From Stigmatella ashevillena (GTDB lineage: Bacteria; Myxococcota; Myxococcia; Myxococcales; Myxococcaceae): 64,000 nt of DNA. The position numbers were made by a program, and so were the translations under genes. Below the pieces are notes generated by a model. It worked only from the letters and a program-made list of their open reading frames with translations. It was not told where the DNA came from and made no database searches. The DNA is taken from NCBI RefSeq assembly GCF_028368975.1, contig NZ_JAQNDM010000002.1, positions 682,001 to 746,000 on the forward strand, in the 5' to 3' direction. Of the stretch, positions 18,416 through 27,881 are shown piece after piece. Numbering within the stretch: the stretch's first letter is position 1; every line of letters begins with the position of its first letter.

Positions 18416-19990
18416 ATGCGACGTTCACGCCGCCTCCACTCCATGCGCGCGTCGCTTGCCCTCCACCTTGCCCTGTTTCGCCGCCAGAAGGCCCTGATCG
18501 CCCGGGCGGTCGAAGGTCAGTCCACCGCCTTCCGCGCCTACGAGGCCCGGTACCGGCGCCGGACGGCGAGCTACCACCAGGTTCTCCCGCTCACCACCGT
18601 GCACCAGCAGGTTCTCGCCGCGGACGTGGTGTACGTCGGCGACTACCACACCCTGCCGCTGGCGCAGGAGACGTACCTGGGATTGGTGGAACGGACCCTC
18701 TCCACTGGCCGCCGGACCGTGCTGGCGCTGGAGTGCGTGGAGGGACGGCACCAGGCCGCACTCGATGCCTACCTCGCGGGAAGATTGCCGGAGCGCTCCC
18801 TGCTGGCGCGGCTCGGGCATGCGCCAGGGCCCGATGGATGGTCCGGCTTCCGGCCCCTGCTCGCCTTCGCCCGCCGCCACCGGCTGGAGGTGGTGGGCAT
18901 CGATCGGCGGGCGCAGGGCAAGCACTCCCTGGCGCTGCGGGACGCGTATGCCGCCGAGCGCATCGCCCGGGTGGCACGGGCCGAGGATCGGCCGCGCGTC
19001 ATGGTGCTGGTGGGCCAGTACCACATCACCCCGTGCCACCTGCCCGCCCAGGTGGATCGCGCCTTGGGCGAGACGCACGCACGACGGGGGCTCGTGGTGT
19101 ACCAGAACTGCGAGGGCGTCTACTGGCGGCTGGCGCGGGAAGGACGGGCGGGCGCGGTGGAAGCGGTGGAGCTGCCCGACGGCTCCCTGTGCTTGCTGAA
19201 CGCCTCGCCGGTGGTGTGCCAGCAAAGCTTCCTGGATTACCTGGAGGCCGAGGCGGGAGACGCGCCCCTGCGAGAGCGCAGCGCGGCGGAGCGCTTCCGG
19301 GAGATGGCCGGCCTGATTGCCCGGCTCGCGGGGATCCAGGTGGGCCGGGCGCTGGACGCCGTGGAGGTGACGACCGCGGCAGACAACGATGTGCTGGCGC
19401 GCATCCAGCAGCGGGGACGCTTCACCCAGGCGGAGCTGGGCCAACTCCGGCGGCACATGCTCTCGCGCGAGAGCAGCTACATTCCCCGGGCGCGGACGGC
19501 CTACCTCGCCTCCCTGTCGCTGAACCACGCGGCGGAGGAGGCGGCACACTTCGTCCGGCACTGCGCCGTGGGAGACGCCATGGAAGCGTCCCGGCGGGCC
19601 TCGGACGCGTTCTACGCACGGTGCCTGGAAGAGGCGCTGGGCTTCTTCGGCTCGAAGCTGGTGAACCCCCGGAGGGGCTGCGCAGGACTGGCCGAGTGGG
19701 CCCGCAGGTTCGGCGAGAGCCGAGGGGTGGACCGGCAGATCGCCGCGTTCGTGCTGGCCCACAAGGCCGCGGAGACAGAAGGTCCAGACGAGGCGGTGAA
19801 GCTGCTGCCGCTGCGCAAGGACCGGCTGTTCCACGGTGTCAGCCACGCCTTGGGCTACTTGCTGGGAGAGGCGCTGTACCGGGCCTTCGACTCGGGCCGG
19901 GTGGAGAAGGCGGAGATCCGCGCCCTCTTCCGGGATCCGCTCACGGACCCGCGCAGCACCTACTTCCACTGGGTCCACCGCCTGGGCTGA
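18416..19990 (+). CDS. ChaN/DUF399-like protein
   Basis: A 524-residue protein whose first about 290 residues resemble the ChaN family of haem-binding or iron-regulated proteins: VVYVGDYHTLPLAQETY, LALECVEGRHQ, LEVVGIDRRA and VMVLVGQYHITPCHLP. The His residues in the first and last of these are the sort used in the family. The C-terminal about 230 residues are predicted helical and not recognised. No signal peptide or lipobox is obvious, unlike many ChaN proteins. ATG 18416 or ATG 18443 are both possible starts; neither has a good ribosome site. The gene follows a strong terminator, so it must have its own promoter. Confidence 0.75.
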   Translation: MRRSRRLHSMRASLALHLALFRRQKALIARAVEGQSTAFRAYEARYRRRTASYHQVLPLTTVHQQVLAADVVYVGDYHTLPLAQETYLGLVERTLSTGRRTVLALECVEGRHQAALDAYLAGRLPERSLLARLGHAPGPDGWSGFRPLLAFARRHRLEVVGIDRRAQGKHSLALRDAYAAERIARVARAEDRPRVMVLVGQYHITPCHLPAQVDRALGETHARRGLVVYQNCEGVYWRLAREGRAGAVEAVELPDGSLCLLNASPVVCQQSFLDYLEAEAGDAPLRERSAAERFREMAGLIARLAGIQVGRALDAVEVTTAADNDVLARIQQRGRFTQAELGQLRRHMLSRESSYIPRARTAYLASLSLNHAAEEAAHFVRHCAVGDAMEASRRASDAFYARCLEEALGFFGSKLVNPRRGCAGLAEWARRFGESRGVDRQIAAFVLAHKAAETEGPDEAVKLLPLRKDRLFHGVSHALGYLLGEALYRAFDSGRVEKAEIRALFRDPLTDPRSTYFHWVHRLG

Positions 19991-19991
19991 G

Positions 19992-20480
19992 TCAGCGCGC
20001 CCGCTTCGCCGTCTTCTTCTTCGCCGGTTTGCGCGCCGCGGGCTTCTTCGCGGCGGCAGGCTTCTTTGCAGCAGCGGGCTTCTTCGCGGCGACGGGCTTT
20101 TCAGGCGCCGTTCCTTCGAGCTGGGCCACGAGCTTCTTCGGAGCGACAGCGCGGTAGCTCTCATCAATCCACTGGCGCAGCAGCTCCAGCGGAGGCTTCT
20201 CTTTCGGGCCGAAGTGGACCGACACCCAGCCGCTCTTGCCAAGACCGTACCCGGTGGGCTTGGCGAACGGCATCATCAGGGCCGCCTCGTTGGACTGGGG
20301 AAGCTTGACGGAGAGCCCCAGCTCCGCGCCGTCGGTGCCCAGGAAGATGAAGACCTTGCCCTTCACTTTGAGGACGAGCTCCCCCCAGGGGAAGTCCTCG
20401 TGGGAGCCGGGATAGCCGAGCGCAAACGCTCGCAACGCCTGCCGGTGAGGGTTGTTGTTCACGCCACTGCCGTTGGCCAT
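19992..20480 (-). CDS. MmcQ/YjbR-family protein with histone-H1-like tail
   Basis: A 162-residue protein. Residues 1-127 match the MmcQ/YjbR fold: [47 protein letters not shown] and [18 protein letters not shown]. Residues 128-162 are almost only Lys, Ala, Pro and Arg in repeated AAKKPA units, as in histone H1-like tails. The domain is related to DNA-binding CyaY-like folds and the tail should bind nucleic acid. ATG 20480 is used. It diverges from the carboxyltransferase gene. Confidence 0.85.
   Translation of the reverse strand: MANGSGVNNNPHRQALRAFALGYPGSHEDFPWGELVLKVKGKVFIFLGTDGAELGLSVKLPQSNEAALMMPFAKPTGYGLGKSGWVSVHFGPKEKPPLELLRQWIDESYRAVAPKKLVAQLEGTAPEKPVAAKKPAAAKKPAAAKKPAARKPAKKKTAKRAR
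19995..20099. repeat. Short tandem repeats encoding the Lys-Ala-Pro tail
   Basis: The 3' end of the YjbR-type gene is built from imperfect tandem units of about 18-24 bases (GCGGGCTTCTTCG-like on the plus strand) that encode AAKKPA repeats. Confidence 0.75.
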
Positions 20481-20542
20481 GAGGATTTCCTTCCCGTCTC
20501 AAATAGGTTTGACTCGCGAATCAACATCCGGGAGCGCACCGC

Positions 20543-22126
20543 ATGAAGATGAAAGATCGCATGGACAAGCTCGCCGAGCACCGCCGCCGCAATGAAGGCA
20601 TGGGTGGACCGGAGCGAGTCGAGCGTCAGCGCGCCAAGAACAAGCTGGATGCCCGCTCGCGCATGAAGCTGCTGTTCGACCCGGACACCTTCGAAGAACT
20701 GGGACTCTTGGCCGCGCACCACGGCAACCTCCCAGAGGAAGAAGAGGCAGACAAGCCCTCTTCCGCGGACGGGGTCATCACCGGCACCGGAGAGATCGAC
20801 GGCCGCCCCGTGGCCGCGGCGATCTACGACTTCACCGTGTTCGGTGGCTCCATCGGGGAGATCGGCGAGCGGAAGGTGGCGCGGCTGAGGGACATTGCCC
20901 TCAAGAGCCGCATCCCCATGGTGTGGCTGGTGGACTCGGCGGGAGCCCGGCTGGATGCCTCCGCGGGCATCGATCCGCGGCGCATCGCGGGCTTCGCGGA
21001 CACGGGCTACCTCTTCAGGGAACAGGTGGTGATGAGCGGGGTGATTCCGCAGGTGGCGGCCATGATGGGCCCTGGCGCCGCGGGCACGGCCTACATTCCG
21101 GCGCTGGCCGACTTCCTGCCCATGGTGAAGGCCACGAGCTCCATCGCCATCGGCGGTCCGTACCTGGTGGAGTCCGTGGTGGGCGAGAAGGTGACGGAGG
21201 AGGAGCTGGGCGGCTCCAAGGTCCACACGGAGATCTCCGGGGTGGCGGACGCGGAGTACCCGGATGACACGGCGTGCATTGCCGCCGTGCGCGAGTACCT
21301 GTCCTTCTTCCCCCCGAATTGCGAGGAGCGGCCACCGCGCAAGCCCTCGACGGACCCGTTCAACCGGCGGGACGAGGAGCTCCTCAAGATCGTTCCGGAG
21401 AGCCCCCGGCAGGCGTTCGACATGCACAAGGTCATCCTGTCGCTGGTGGACGACCGGAAGTTCTTCCCGCTCAAGCCGCGCTGGGCGCGCAACCTCATCA
21501 CCGGGCTGGCGCGCATCGATGGCTACCCGGTGGGCATCGTGGCCAACAACTCGATGTACCTGGGCGGCATCCTCGACGTGAACGCGTCGGACAAGGCCGC
21601 GCGCTTCGTGAACCTGTGTGACGCCTTCAACATCCCGCTGGTGTTCCTACAGGATGTGCCCGGCTTCATGGTGGGCACGAAGGTGGAGCAGGCGGGCATC
21701 ATCCGCCACGGCGCGAAGATGATGTACGCAGTGGCAAGCGCCACGGTGCCCAAGTTCACCGTGGTGGTGCGCAAGGGCTACGGGGCGGGCTACTACGTGA
21801 TGAACGGGCGGGCATTCGAGCCAGACCTGCTGATCGCCTGGCCGGGCGCGGAGATCGGCGTGATGGGCCCGGAGGGCATGGTGTCCATCGCGGCGCGCAA
21901 GCTCTTGCAGACCGCGGAGAGCCCCCAGGCCGCCGAGGTGATGAAGAAAGAGCTGGCGGACAACCTCCGCCAACACATCCGCATCGAGCGCACGGCGGCC
22001 CTCGCGATGGTGGACGACGTGGTGGACCCCCGGGACACGCGGCGCCTGCTGGCACGGGCGCTCAAGCGCACGGCGAACAAGAAGGTGGAGCGTCCCTTCC
22101 GCCGCCGGGAGATCTCCCCCGTCTGA
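20543..22126 (+). CDS. Acyl-CoA carboxylase, carboxyltransferase subunit
   Basis: A 527-residue two-lobed crotonase-fold carboxyltransferase. It moves carboxyl from carboxybiotin to an acyl-CoA. Signature parts are the first oxyanion region DSAGARLDASAGIDP, the acyl-CoA-binding MMGPGAAGTAYIPAL, and in the second lobe FLQDVPGFMVGTKVEQAGIIRHGAKM and KGYGAGYYVMNGRAFEP. Length and layout match propionyl-CoA, acetyl-CoA or methylcrotonyl-CoA carboxylases; the substrate cannot be settled here. No biotin carboxylase or biotin carrier gene is beside it. Confidence 0.93.
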   Translation: MKMKDRMDKLAEHRRRNEGMGGPERVERQRAKNKLDARSRMKLLFDPDTFEELGLLAAHHGNLPEEEEADKPSSADGVITGTGEIDGRPVAAAIYDFTVFGGSIGEIGERKVARLRDIALKSRIPMVWLVDSAGARLDASAGIDPRRIAGFADTGYLFREQVVMSGVIPQVAAMMGPGAAGTAYIPALADFLPMVKATSSIAIGGPYLVESVVGEKVTEEELGGSKVHTEISGVADAEYPDDTACIAAVREYLSFFPPNCEERPPRKPSTDPFNRRDEELLKIVPESPRQAFDMHKVILSLVDDRKFFPLKPRWARNLITGLARIDGYPVGIVANNSMYLGGILDVNASDKAARFVNLCDAFNIPLVFLQDVPGFMVGTKVEQAGIIRHGAKMMYAVASATVPKFTVVVRKGYGAGYYVMNGRAFEPDLLIAWPGAEIGVMGPEGMVSIAARKLLQTAESPQAAEVMKKELADNLRQHIRIERTAALAMVDDVVDPRDTRRLLARALKRTANKKVERPFRRREISPV

Positions 22127-22127
22127 G

Positions 22128-22907
22128 TCACCGGGTGGCGGGCTTCACCGCACGCGTCGCACAGAGCGGAGACAGGTATTCCGACAGCTTGTCTCCCTCG
22201 GAGTGCAGGTCCTCATAAAGGCCCGCCAGGAGGAAGCCCGCAGCGAGCTGCCCACCGATCTGGTCCTCCAGCGAGTGCGCAATGCACAAGGGCTCGCCCT
22301 TGTCCGTGTACCGCCGCCGCTCCTCCTCCGTGAGGCTGGTGAAGTCCGAGTAGGGCATCCGGTACTTGAGCTGCATCGTCCCCTGCTTCTCCAATTCGGG
22401 ATCGAACAGGAAGCTGATCGGGTTGCAGAACCCGGACAGCAGGACGCCTCCGGGGCGCAGGACGCGGTACGCCTCGCGCCAGACCTGCCGCACGTTCTCC
22501 ACGAAGCAGTTCGAGGCCGGGTTGAAGACGAGATCGAAGCTCTCGTCCGCGAAGGCGGACAAATCCCTCATGTCCCCCTCGACGAACCGCATCTCCAGCC
22601 CCTCCCGCTCCGCCACCAGGCGGTCTTGCCCCAGTTGAGCCGGTGAGTTGTCGAAGATCGTCATGCGCGCCCCGGCCGCCGCCAGGACCGGCCCCTGCTG
22701 CCCTCCCGCGCTCGCGAGGCCCAGGACCTCCCGGCCCTTCAGTTCCCCGAACCACTCCCGGGGCACGGGCTTGTGCGGCGTCAGCACCACGCTCCACTCG
22801 CCCCGGCGCGCCGCGGCGATGACCTCCGGACTCACGGGCAGCGTCCACCGGGCGCCCTGGGCCACCTGCCGGTTCCACGCATCCCGGTTGTACTCCCGGA
22901 CATCCAT
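22128..22907 (-). CDS. Class I SAM-dependent methyltransferase
   Basis: A 259-residue protein with a Rossmann methyltransferase core. Motif I is [17 protein letters not shown], the acidic loop is [11 protein letters not shown], motif II is [20 protein letters not shown] and the late motif is [15 protein letters not shown]. The substrate is unknown. ATG 22907 ([15 protein letters not shown]) is chosen because GAAGG lies about 5 bases upstream; ATG 22919 would add four residues. It overlaps or abuts the end of the SDR gene and so may belong to the end of the lysine-degradation operon. Confidence 0.88.
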   Translation of the reverse strand: MDVREYNRDAWNRQVAQGARWTLPVSPEVIAAARRGEWSVVLTPHKPVPREWFGELKGREVLGLASAGGQQGPVLAAAGARMTIFDNSPAQLGQDRLVAEREGLEMRFVEGDMRDLSAFADESFDLVFNPASNCFVENVRQVWREAYRVLRPGGVLLSGFCNPISFLFDPELEKQGTMQLKYRMPYSDFTSLTEEERRRYTDKGEPLCIAHSLEDQIGGQLAAGFLLAGLYEDLHSEGDKLSEYLSPLCATRAVKPATR

Positions 22908-22908
22908 T

Positions 22909-23697
22909 TCAGCCTTCATGAAGCACCCTGCCTTCCATGCCCCCCGCCACGGTGACGATTTCGCCGGTCACGTGCCCGGAGATGCGATCCGATGCCAGCG
23001 TTACGATGACCCGAGCGATGTCCTCGGGCCTAGCCACCTTACGCAAGGCCATGGTCCGCGTCACCCGGGAGAGAAACGCCGGGTCTTGCAGCCGCGCCCG
23101 GTTTCGATCCACCTCGGTCCAGCCCGGACACACCACGTTGACCCGGGCCAGCGGCGCGATGCGCCCCAGCTCGTTCTTCAGGCTCTTCACGAAGCCGCTC
23201 GCCAGCGCCCCCTTGGCCGCCGCGTAGTCCGAATGGCCCGCCTCGCCGAAGAGGCCCGCGGTGGAGCTGATCAACACCAGGCTCCCGCCCCGCGTCACCT
23301 CGACGTGCCGCAGGAAGGCCCGGCAACACAGAAAGACGCTGTCCAGGTTCTCCGCCATCGACTGGCGCCACCGGGACAGCGACATCTTCCACACTGGCAC
23401 GTCCAGGGGAGCCCAGTGGCCCGCGTTGGCCACCAGCACATCCAACCGCCCCAACGCCCTCACCGCCTCGGGGATGAGCGCATCCACCTCGGCCTCGACC
23501 GTCAGGTCCGCCCGGAGCGCCACGCCCCCGACCTCTCCTGCCAGAGCCCGTGCCGGCGCCTCGCTCGACCGGTAGTGCACCGCCACCCGGGCACCCTCTT
23601 CCGCGAAGGCGCGCACCGTGGCGGAACCAATTCCCCCGGCGCCTCCAGTCACGAGGACGCCCTTGCCCTGCAGTTCCGTCTCCATAGGTGGCGCCAT
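22909..23697 (-). CDS. Short-chain dehydrogenase/reductase
   Basis: A 262-residue SDR. The cofactor site is [14 protein letters not shown], the Asn motif is VLVANAGHW, the catalytic Ser lies in [11 protein letters not shown] and the YxxxK motif in [10 protein letters not shown]-terminal [12 protein letters not shown] fits FabG-like enzymes. It starts 34 bases after kce on the same strand. A role in reducing or oxidising a hydroxyacyl intermediate of the lysine route is conceivable, but the published pathway does not need it. Confidence 0.9.
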   Translation of the reverse strand: MAPPMETELQGKGVLVTGGAGGIGSATVRAFAEEGARVAVHYRSSEAPARALAGEVGGVALRADLTVEAEVDALIPEAVRALGRLDVLVANAGHWAPLDVPVWKMSLSRWRQSMAENLDSVFLCCRAFLRHVEVTRGGSLVLISSTAGLFGEAGHSDYAAAKGALASGFVKSLKNELGRIAPLARVNVVCPGWTEVDRNRARLQDPAFLSRVTRTMALRKVARPEDIARVIVTLASDRISGHVTGEIVTVAGGMEGRVLHEG

Positions 23698-23731
23698 TAT
23701 GGGCCACCGGGAGGCCCGGGAAAGTTCCCGC

Positions 23732-24559
23732 TCAGGCGAGGCGCAGCAGCTTTCGCGCCTCTTCTGGAGTCGCCAGCGTGCGGCCCTTCGCCTTGGCCCG
23801 CTTCGCGGCCTCCGCCACCAACTCCCAGTTGCCCTTGGCCAGCACGCCCTTGGACACGTAGATGTTGTCCTCGAGCCCCACGCGCGCGTTGCCGCCCTTC
23901 ACCGCCGCCAGATCCACGAACGGCAGTTGGTGACGGCCCACCGCGGCCACCGTCCACGTGCTCCCCTCGGGCAACGAGGAGATCATGAAGTCCAGCGCGG
24001 CCTCCCGGGCCGCCAGCGCGCCCGGTACGCCCAGCACGAAGTCATAGTGCGCCGGTTGCTGAACGAGGCCTTCCTTCGCCAGCGTGTTCGCCTCGTCGAT
24101 CATCCCCACGTCGAAGCACTCGAGCTCTGGCTTCAGGCCCAGTTCTTTGATCCGCTTCGCGATGTCCCGCACCAGCGGGCGCGGATTCCAGAACACCTCC
24201 TCGCCGAAGTTGACGGTGCCCGTGGTCAGCGTCGCCATGTCCGGACGGTCCGCCCCGGTGAGCGTCAGCCCGCCACAGCGCTCGTCCACGCTCATGCCCA
24301 CCGCGCCGCCCGTGGAGACCTGGACGAGAATGTCCGTCCGCTTGCGGATGGCCCGGATGGCCGCCCGGAACAGCTCCGCGTCCTGAGAGGGCTTGCCGTC
24401 CGGCGTGCGCACGTGCAGGTGCACCATCGCCGCCCCGGCCTCCCGGCACCGGACCGCGTCCTCGGCGATCTCCTCGGCGGTGATGGGCAGGTGCGGGGTC
24501 TGCTCGCGCGTCGTCTCCGCCCCCACCATCGCCGCAGTGATGACCATTGGGTTGCTCAT
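23732..24559 (-). CDS. kce: 3-Keto-5-aminohexanoate cleavage enzyme
   Basis: A 275-residue BKACE-family protein. Kce condenses 3-keto-5-aminohexanoate with acetyl-CoA and releases acetoacetate and 3-aminobutyryl-CoA. MVHLHVRTPDGKPSQD carries the metal His pair; VSTGGAVGMSVDERCGG, PELECFDVGMI and TVAAVGRHQLPF follow family features. BKACE enzymes vary in substrate, but kal, kamE and kamD directly upstream point to the lysine substrate. GAGGGGAGC precedes ATG 24559. Confidence 0.93.
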   Translation of the reverse strand: MSNPMVITAAMVGAETTREQTPHLPITAEEIAEDAVRCREAGAAMVHLHVRTPDGKPSQDAELFRAAIRAIRKRTDILVQVSTGGAVGMSVDERCGGLTLTGADRPDMATLTTGTVNFGEEVFWNPRPLVRDIAKRIKELGLKPELECFDVGMIDEANTLAKEGLVQQPAHYDFVLGVPGALAAREAALDFMISSLPEGSTWTVAAVGRHQLPFVDLAAVKGGNARVGLEDNIYVSKGVLAKGNWELVAEAAKRAKAKGRTLATPEEARKLLRLA

Positions 24560-24580
24560 GGCTGCTCCCCTCTTGCTTGC

Positions 24581-24973
24581 CTAGCGAGGAATGCGCTGCT
24601 TGTCCTTGGGAACCACACAGGTGCCGGTGGCACGGCACACCACCACGGGCTCGGACAAGAGGTCGGCCGCCGAGTCGTTCACGTCCGTGCGCGGGCGAAT
24701 CACCTTCCTCGCCTCGAAACGCATCTTCCGCGACGTGTTGCCCGCGCTGAGGATCTCCCCTTCCGCCTCGATGAAGTCTCCGGCGTACACCGGGGCCAGG
24801 AACTCCACCGAGTCATACGCCCGGAACAGCCCCTCGTCTCCGTCGTGGCGGATGCACAGCTCCGTGGCCACGTCCCCGAAGAGCCCCAGCATCCGCGCTC
24901 CGTCCACCAGGTTGCCGCCATAATGCGCGTCGTGGCTGCTCATGCGCAGCCGGATGATGGCCTTGGTGCTCAC
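24581..24973 (-). CDS. kal: 3-Aminobutyryl-CoA ammonia lyase
   Basis: A 130-residue hotdog-fold protein. Kal removes ammonia from L-3-aminobutyryl-CoA to give crotonyl-CoA. [20 protein letters not shown] matches the family core, followed by [17 protein letters not shown] and [15 protein letters not shown]. The start is GTG 24973, which overlaps the kamE stop as GTGA. Reading upstream in frame continues only as an off-frame passage through kamE, so a longer protein is unlikely. Confidence 0.92.
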   Translation of the reverse strand: MSTKAIIRLRMSSHDAHYGGNLVDGARMLGLFGDVATELCIRHDGDEGLFRAYDSVEFLAPVYAGDFIEAEGEILSAGNTSRKMRFEARKVIRPRTDVNDSAADLLSEPVVVCRATGTCVVPKDKQRIPR

Positions 24974-25755
24974 GTGGGCTCTCCCTGGTAGTGGGCGTTC
25001 GGGTCTTCCTTGCCCATCTTCTTCAACACCGCGTGGGCCACGTAGTTGGCCACGTCCGAGGGCTTGGTTCCCGGACCGAAGCCCGCATCGAACCCCAGTT
25101 CCAGCGCCAGCTTGTGGTCCACGCGCGGGCCTCCCAGCAACAGGATGGTCTTGCCGTGGATGCCCCGGGCCTTGGTGGCCTCGATGAACTGGCGCGAGTT
25201 GTCCTTGTGCACATCCCGCTGGGTCACCACCTGGCTCACCAGGATGGCATCCGCGTTCTTCGCCAGGGCCTTGGAGATGAGATCCTCGTTGGGCACCTGG
25301 CTGCCGAGGTTGAAGGCCTCGAACCAGGGGTAGCGCTCCAGGCCGTAGTCGCCCGCGTAGCCTTTCATGTTCAGGATGGCGTCGATGCCCACCGTGTGCG
25401 TGTCCGTGCCCGTGCACGCGCCAAACACGACGATGCGCCGTCCCACCTTCTCCTGGATGAAGGCGTTGAGATCATCGAAGCCCATCTTCTTGACGATGAC
25501 CTCGGGGACGTCGACCTCCGCGTAGTCCAGGGAGACGCTCGTGTGGGCGTACACGATGAAGAAGGTGTAGCTGTCGGCGGCCCGCTCGGCCGCGGCCACC
25601 TTCACGTCCGAGAAGCCCATCTTCCGGGCAAACTGGGCCGCCGCCTCCTTGGCCTTCTCCGACAGGGGCACCGGCAACGTGAACGACAGCTGCACCACGC
25701 CGTCGTCCCGGCGGTCGCCGTAGGGCCGGATGATCTGCTTGCTCGGCTTCACCAT
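24970..25755 (-). CDS. kamE: Lysine 5,6-aminomutase beta subunit
   Basis: A 261-residue protein with a C-terminal cobalamin-binding Rossmann domain. The base-off B12 signature is [17 protein letters not shown], with the cobalt-ligand His in [23 protein letters not shown] completes it. The N-terminal part (about 1-115) holds the dimerisation and PLP-lysine region. With KamD it moves the terminal amino group of beta-lysine (or D-lysine) to C5, using adenosylcobalamin and PLP. It begins 4 bases after the small exported protein gene and is coupled to kal. Confidence 0.95.
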   Translation of the reverse strand: MVKPSKQIIRPYGDRRDDGVVQLSFTLPVPLSEKAKEAAAQFARKMGFSDVKVAAAERAADSYTFFIVYAHTSVSLDYAEVDVPEVIVKKMGFDDLNAFIQEKVGRRIVVFGACTGTDTHTVGIDAILNMKGYAGDYGLERYPWFEAFNLGSQVPNEDLISKALAKNADAILVSQVVTQRDVHKDNSRQFIEATKARGIHGKTILLLGGPRVDHKLALELGFDAGFGPGTKPSDVANYVAHAVLKKMGKEDPNAHYQGEPT

Positions 25756-25759
25756 GAGG

Positions 25760-26254
25760 CTACTTTCCCTTGGTGTAGGAGATGCTCTGGACCACCTTCG
25801 ACGCCACCGGCTCCAGCTCCTCTCGGTTCATCTGGTTCATGGAGAAGATGAAGGACCAGGTCGTCTTTCCGTTGCACCCGACATAATGGATGCTCTCCAC
25901 CTTGTCCTTGCCATCCTCGGTGGCATCCACGCTCACGCGCCGAGCGGCCGGCTGGGAGGCCACCTGGGTCTTCTTCCAGCCGTCAGGACCCACGCCCGCG
26001 AGGATCTTGTCCAGGCAGACGTCCGCCTTCATCCCCGCCGTCTGGACCTGGCCCACGTCCAACAGGAAAAAGGTTCCCCCCGTGGGGGCATCGAACTTCT
26101 CCGTCCCGTTCTCCTGGCTGCGCTCCCAGGACTCGGGCACCTGGATCGACAGCGACTTCACCTGCTGCTTCACCTGCTTCTCCGCCGCGCCACTGACTCC
26201 CGCAGCCAGCACCACCAGCATCATCAGCGTGTTCTTCATGAGCGTGTTCTTCAT
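25760..26254 (-). CDS. Small exported protein coupled to kamD
   Basis: A 164-residue protein of unknown function. A signal peptide is visible (MMLVVLAAGVSGAAEKQ), and the mature part is soluble with two cysteines (about residues 80 and 126) that could form a disulfide. The ATG at 26254 overlaps the kamD stop as ATGA and has GGAGGGGG upstream. The first ten residues are a duplicated MKNTL; the second copy gives an alternative start at 26239. It sits between the two subunit genes of a cytoplasmic enzyme, which is unusual for an exported protein. Confidence 0.85.
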   Translation of the reverse strand: MKNTLMKNTLMMLVVLAAGVSGAAEKQVKQQVKSLSIQVPESWERSQENGTEKFDAPTGGTFFLLDVGQVQTAGMKADVCLDKILAGVGPDGWKKTQVASQPAARRVSVDATEDGKDKVESIHYVGCNGKTTWSFIFSMNQMNREELEPVASKVVQSISYTKGK

Positions 26255-27807
26255 GATGTCGCCCCCTCCAGGAGCTCCAGGAATGGATTGAAATAGTCCG
26301 GTGACTTCTCCAGCACGCCGTCCAACCCCTTGCCGCCCGTCTCCTCGCGCTTCACGTCGCCGAAGCGGCCCTTGCCGATGGCGGCCACCATGCCCTCGTT
26401 GCGGCACTCCTCGAGCAGCTCCATGGCCTTGCCGAACACTTCCCGGGCACGGTGGGCGATCTTCCCATCCTCGCGCACGGTGAACTCCTCGTCGATGCCC
26501 CGGGCGGCCCGGTGGATGTACGCCGCCGACTTCAACGCCACATACCGGTCCGCCAGCAGCGGCGTGTGCATGGCCTCGGTCATCATCCCCAGGAGCTGGA
26601 TGCCCTGCCGCGTCCAGATGGCCACCAGATCCGCCATCACGTCGTACGCGTGGCTGAAGAAGATGTCCGTCTCCTTGTGCTTGGTGGGCGGCATGTACTT
26701 CAGCGGCGCGTCCGGGAAGCAGCGGCGCACCAGCATGGCCTGGGACAGTTCCAGGAGCAGCGTGTCCTCGCGGTACGGATCGATCTCGTACGAGTGGCCG
26801 ATGCCCAGCTGCCAGTCCTTCAGCCCCGCACGCCGAGCGAAACACTCGTTGATGAATTGGCTGGTAATGACGGTGTGGGCCGCGTCGTAGGCGTCCGCGG
26901 TGGTGATGTAGTTGTCCTCACCGGTATTGATGATGATTCCGGCCAGGGCGCAGATGCGGCGGCTGAAGTACTGATCGATGAACGTGCGCCGCATGTTGAT
27001 GTCGCGGAAGAGGATTCCGTACATCGCGTCGTTGAGCAGCATGTCCAGCCGCTCGGTGGCCGCGCAGAAGGCGATCTCCGACATGCACAGGCCGGAGGAG
27101 TAGTTGGTGAGCTGGATGTAGCGCTTGAGCTTCTTGCTCTCCTCGTCCAGCGCCTCCCGCATGATGCGGAAGTTCTCCTGGGTGGCATAGGTGCCGCCGT
27201 AGCCCTCGGTGGTGGCACCGTGGGGCACGTAGTCCAGCAGCGACTGCGCCGTGGAACGGATGACGGCGATGACGTCCGCTCCCGCCTGGGCCGCGGCCCG
27301 GGCCTGGTCCACGTCGTCATAGATGTTGCCCGTCGCGACGATGACGTACTTGTGCGGCGGGGGGGACATGGGAAACTGCTTCCGGAGCGCATTGCGCTGG
27401 GCGATCCGGGACTGGAGATCCTCCAGCGCGGCGCGGGCCTCGGCGCGAACCTCGGCGCGCAGGTTCTGCTCCATCTCCGGAGACAGGGGCCCCAGCTTCT
27501 CGACCGGCAGCGCCGTCAGCCGCTCGACCGCCTCCAACGGACTCTTTGCGCCCAGTTGAAGCGCACGGCCGTACCAATAGGCGGCGCCCCGGTTGAGCAC
27601 CCCGGACGCGTGGAGCTTGTCCACCATGAGGTTGGCCAGCGGAACACCGCGCGCCCCCGCGCCCGAGATGCCGAAGAAGCGCAACACGGTGCGCTCATTG
27701 GACACAGTGGTGTTGCGGCGGATGAGCTCGAAGATCGGATGGACGATCTCCTCCGCCAATTGACGCGCTCGCGCGATCTGCTCGTCTTGAATGAACGGAC
27801 CCGGCAT
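26251..27807 (-). CDS. kamD: Lysine 5,6-aminomutase alpha subunit
   Basis: A 518-residue TIM-barrel subunit. Recognisable stretches are NTTVSNERTVLRFFGISGA, PPHKYVIVATGNIYDDVDQA, IQLTNYSSGLCMSEIAF, GIIINTGEDNYITTADAYD and ARRAGLKDWQLGIGHSYEI, all as in KamD. It binds PLP and adenosylcobalamin together with KamE. ATG 27807 is chosen because AAGGTG precedes it at a workable distance; a GTG at 27816 is the alternative. It heads the operon kamD-exported protein-kamE-kal-kce-(SDR-methyltransferase). The L-lysine 2,3-aminomutase gene (kamA) is not in the window. Confidence 0.95.
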   Translation of the reverse strand: MPGPFIQDEQIARARQLAEEIVHPIFELIRRNTTVSNERTVLRFFGISGAGARGVPLANLMVDKLHASGVLNRGAAYWYGRALQLGAKSPLEAVERLTALPVEKLGPLSPEMEQNLRAEVRAEARAALEDLQSRIAQRNALRKQFPMSPPPHKYVIVATGNIYDDVDQARAAAQAGADVIAVIRSTAQSLLDYVPHGATTEGYGGTYATQENFRIMREALDEESKKLKRYIQLTNYSSGLCMSEIAFCAATERLDMLLNDAMYGILFRDINMRRTFIDQYFSRRICALAGIIINTGEDNYITTADAYDAAHTVITSQFINECFARRAGLKDWQLGIGHSYEIDPYREDTLLLELSQAMLVRRCFPDAPLKYMPPTKHKETDIFFSHAYDVMADLVAIWTRQGIQLLGMMTEAMHTPLLADRYVALKSAAYIHRAARGIDEEFTVREDGKIAHRAREVFGKAMELLEECRNEGMVAAIGKGRFGDVKREETGGKGLDGVLEKSPDYFNPFLELLEGATS

Positions 27808-27881
27808 GGCGCGCACCTTAGCCTCTATTCGCCTCTAAAGGGCCGAAAGTGCTCGGCTTCTTGCGTCAAAGCCCCTGTCGT

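Noticed and set aside
24974-25417. N-terminal extension of kal through the kamE region
   Set aside because: The extension is an off-frame reading of kamE with Gly/His/Arg-rich composition; the GTG overlapping the kamE stop is the natural start.
26255-26845. N-terminal extension of the small exported protein into kamD
   Set aside because: It is an off-frame reading of kamD; the ATG at 26254 has a ribosome site and begins a signal peptide.
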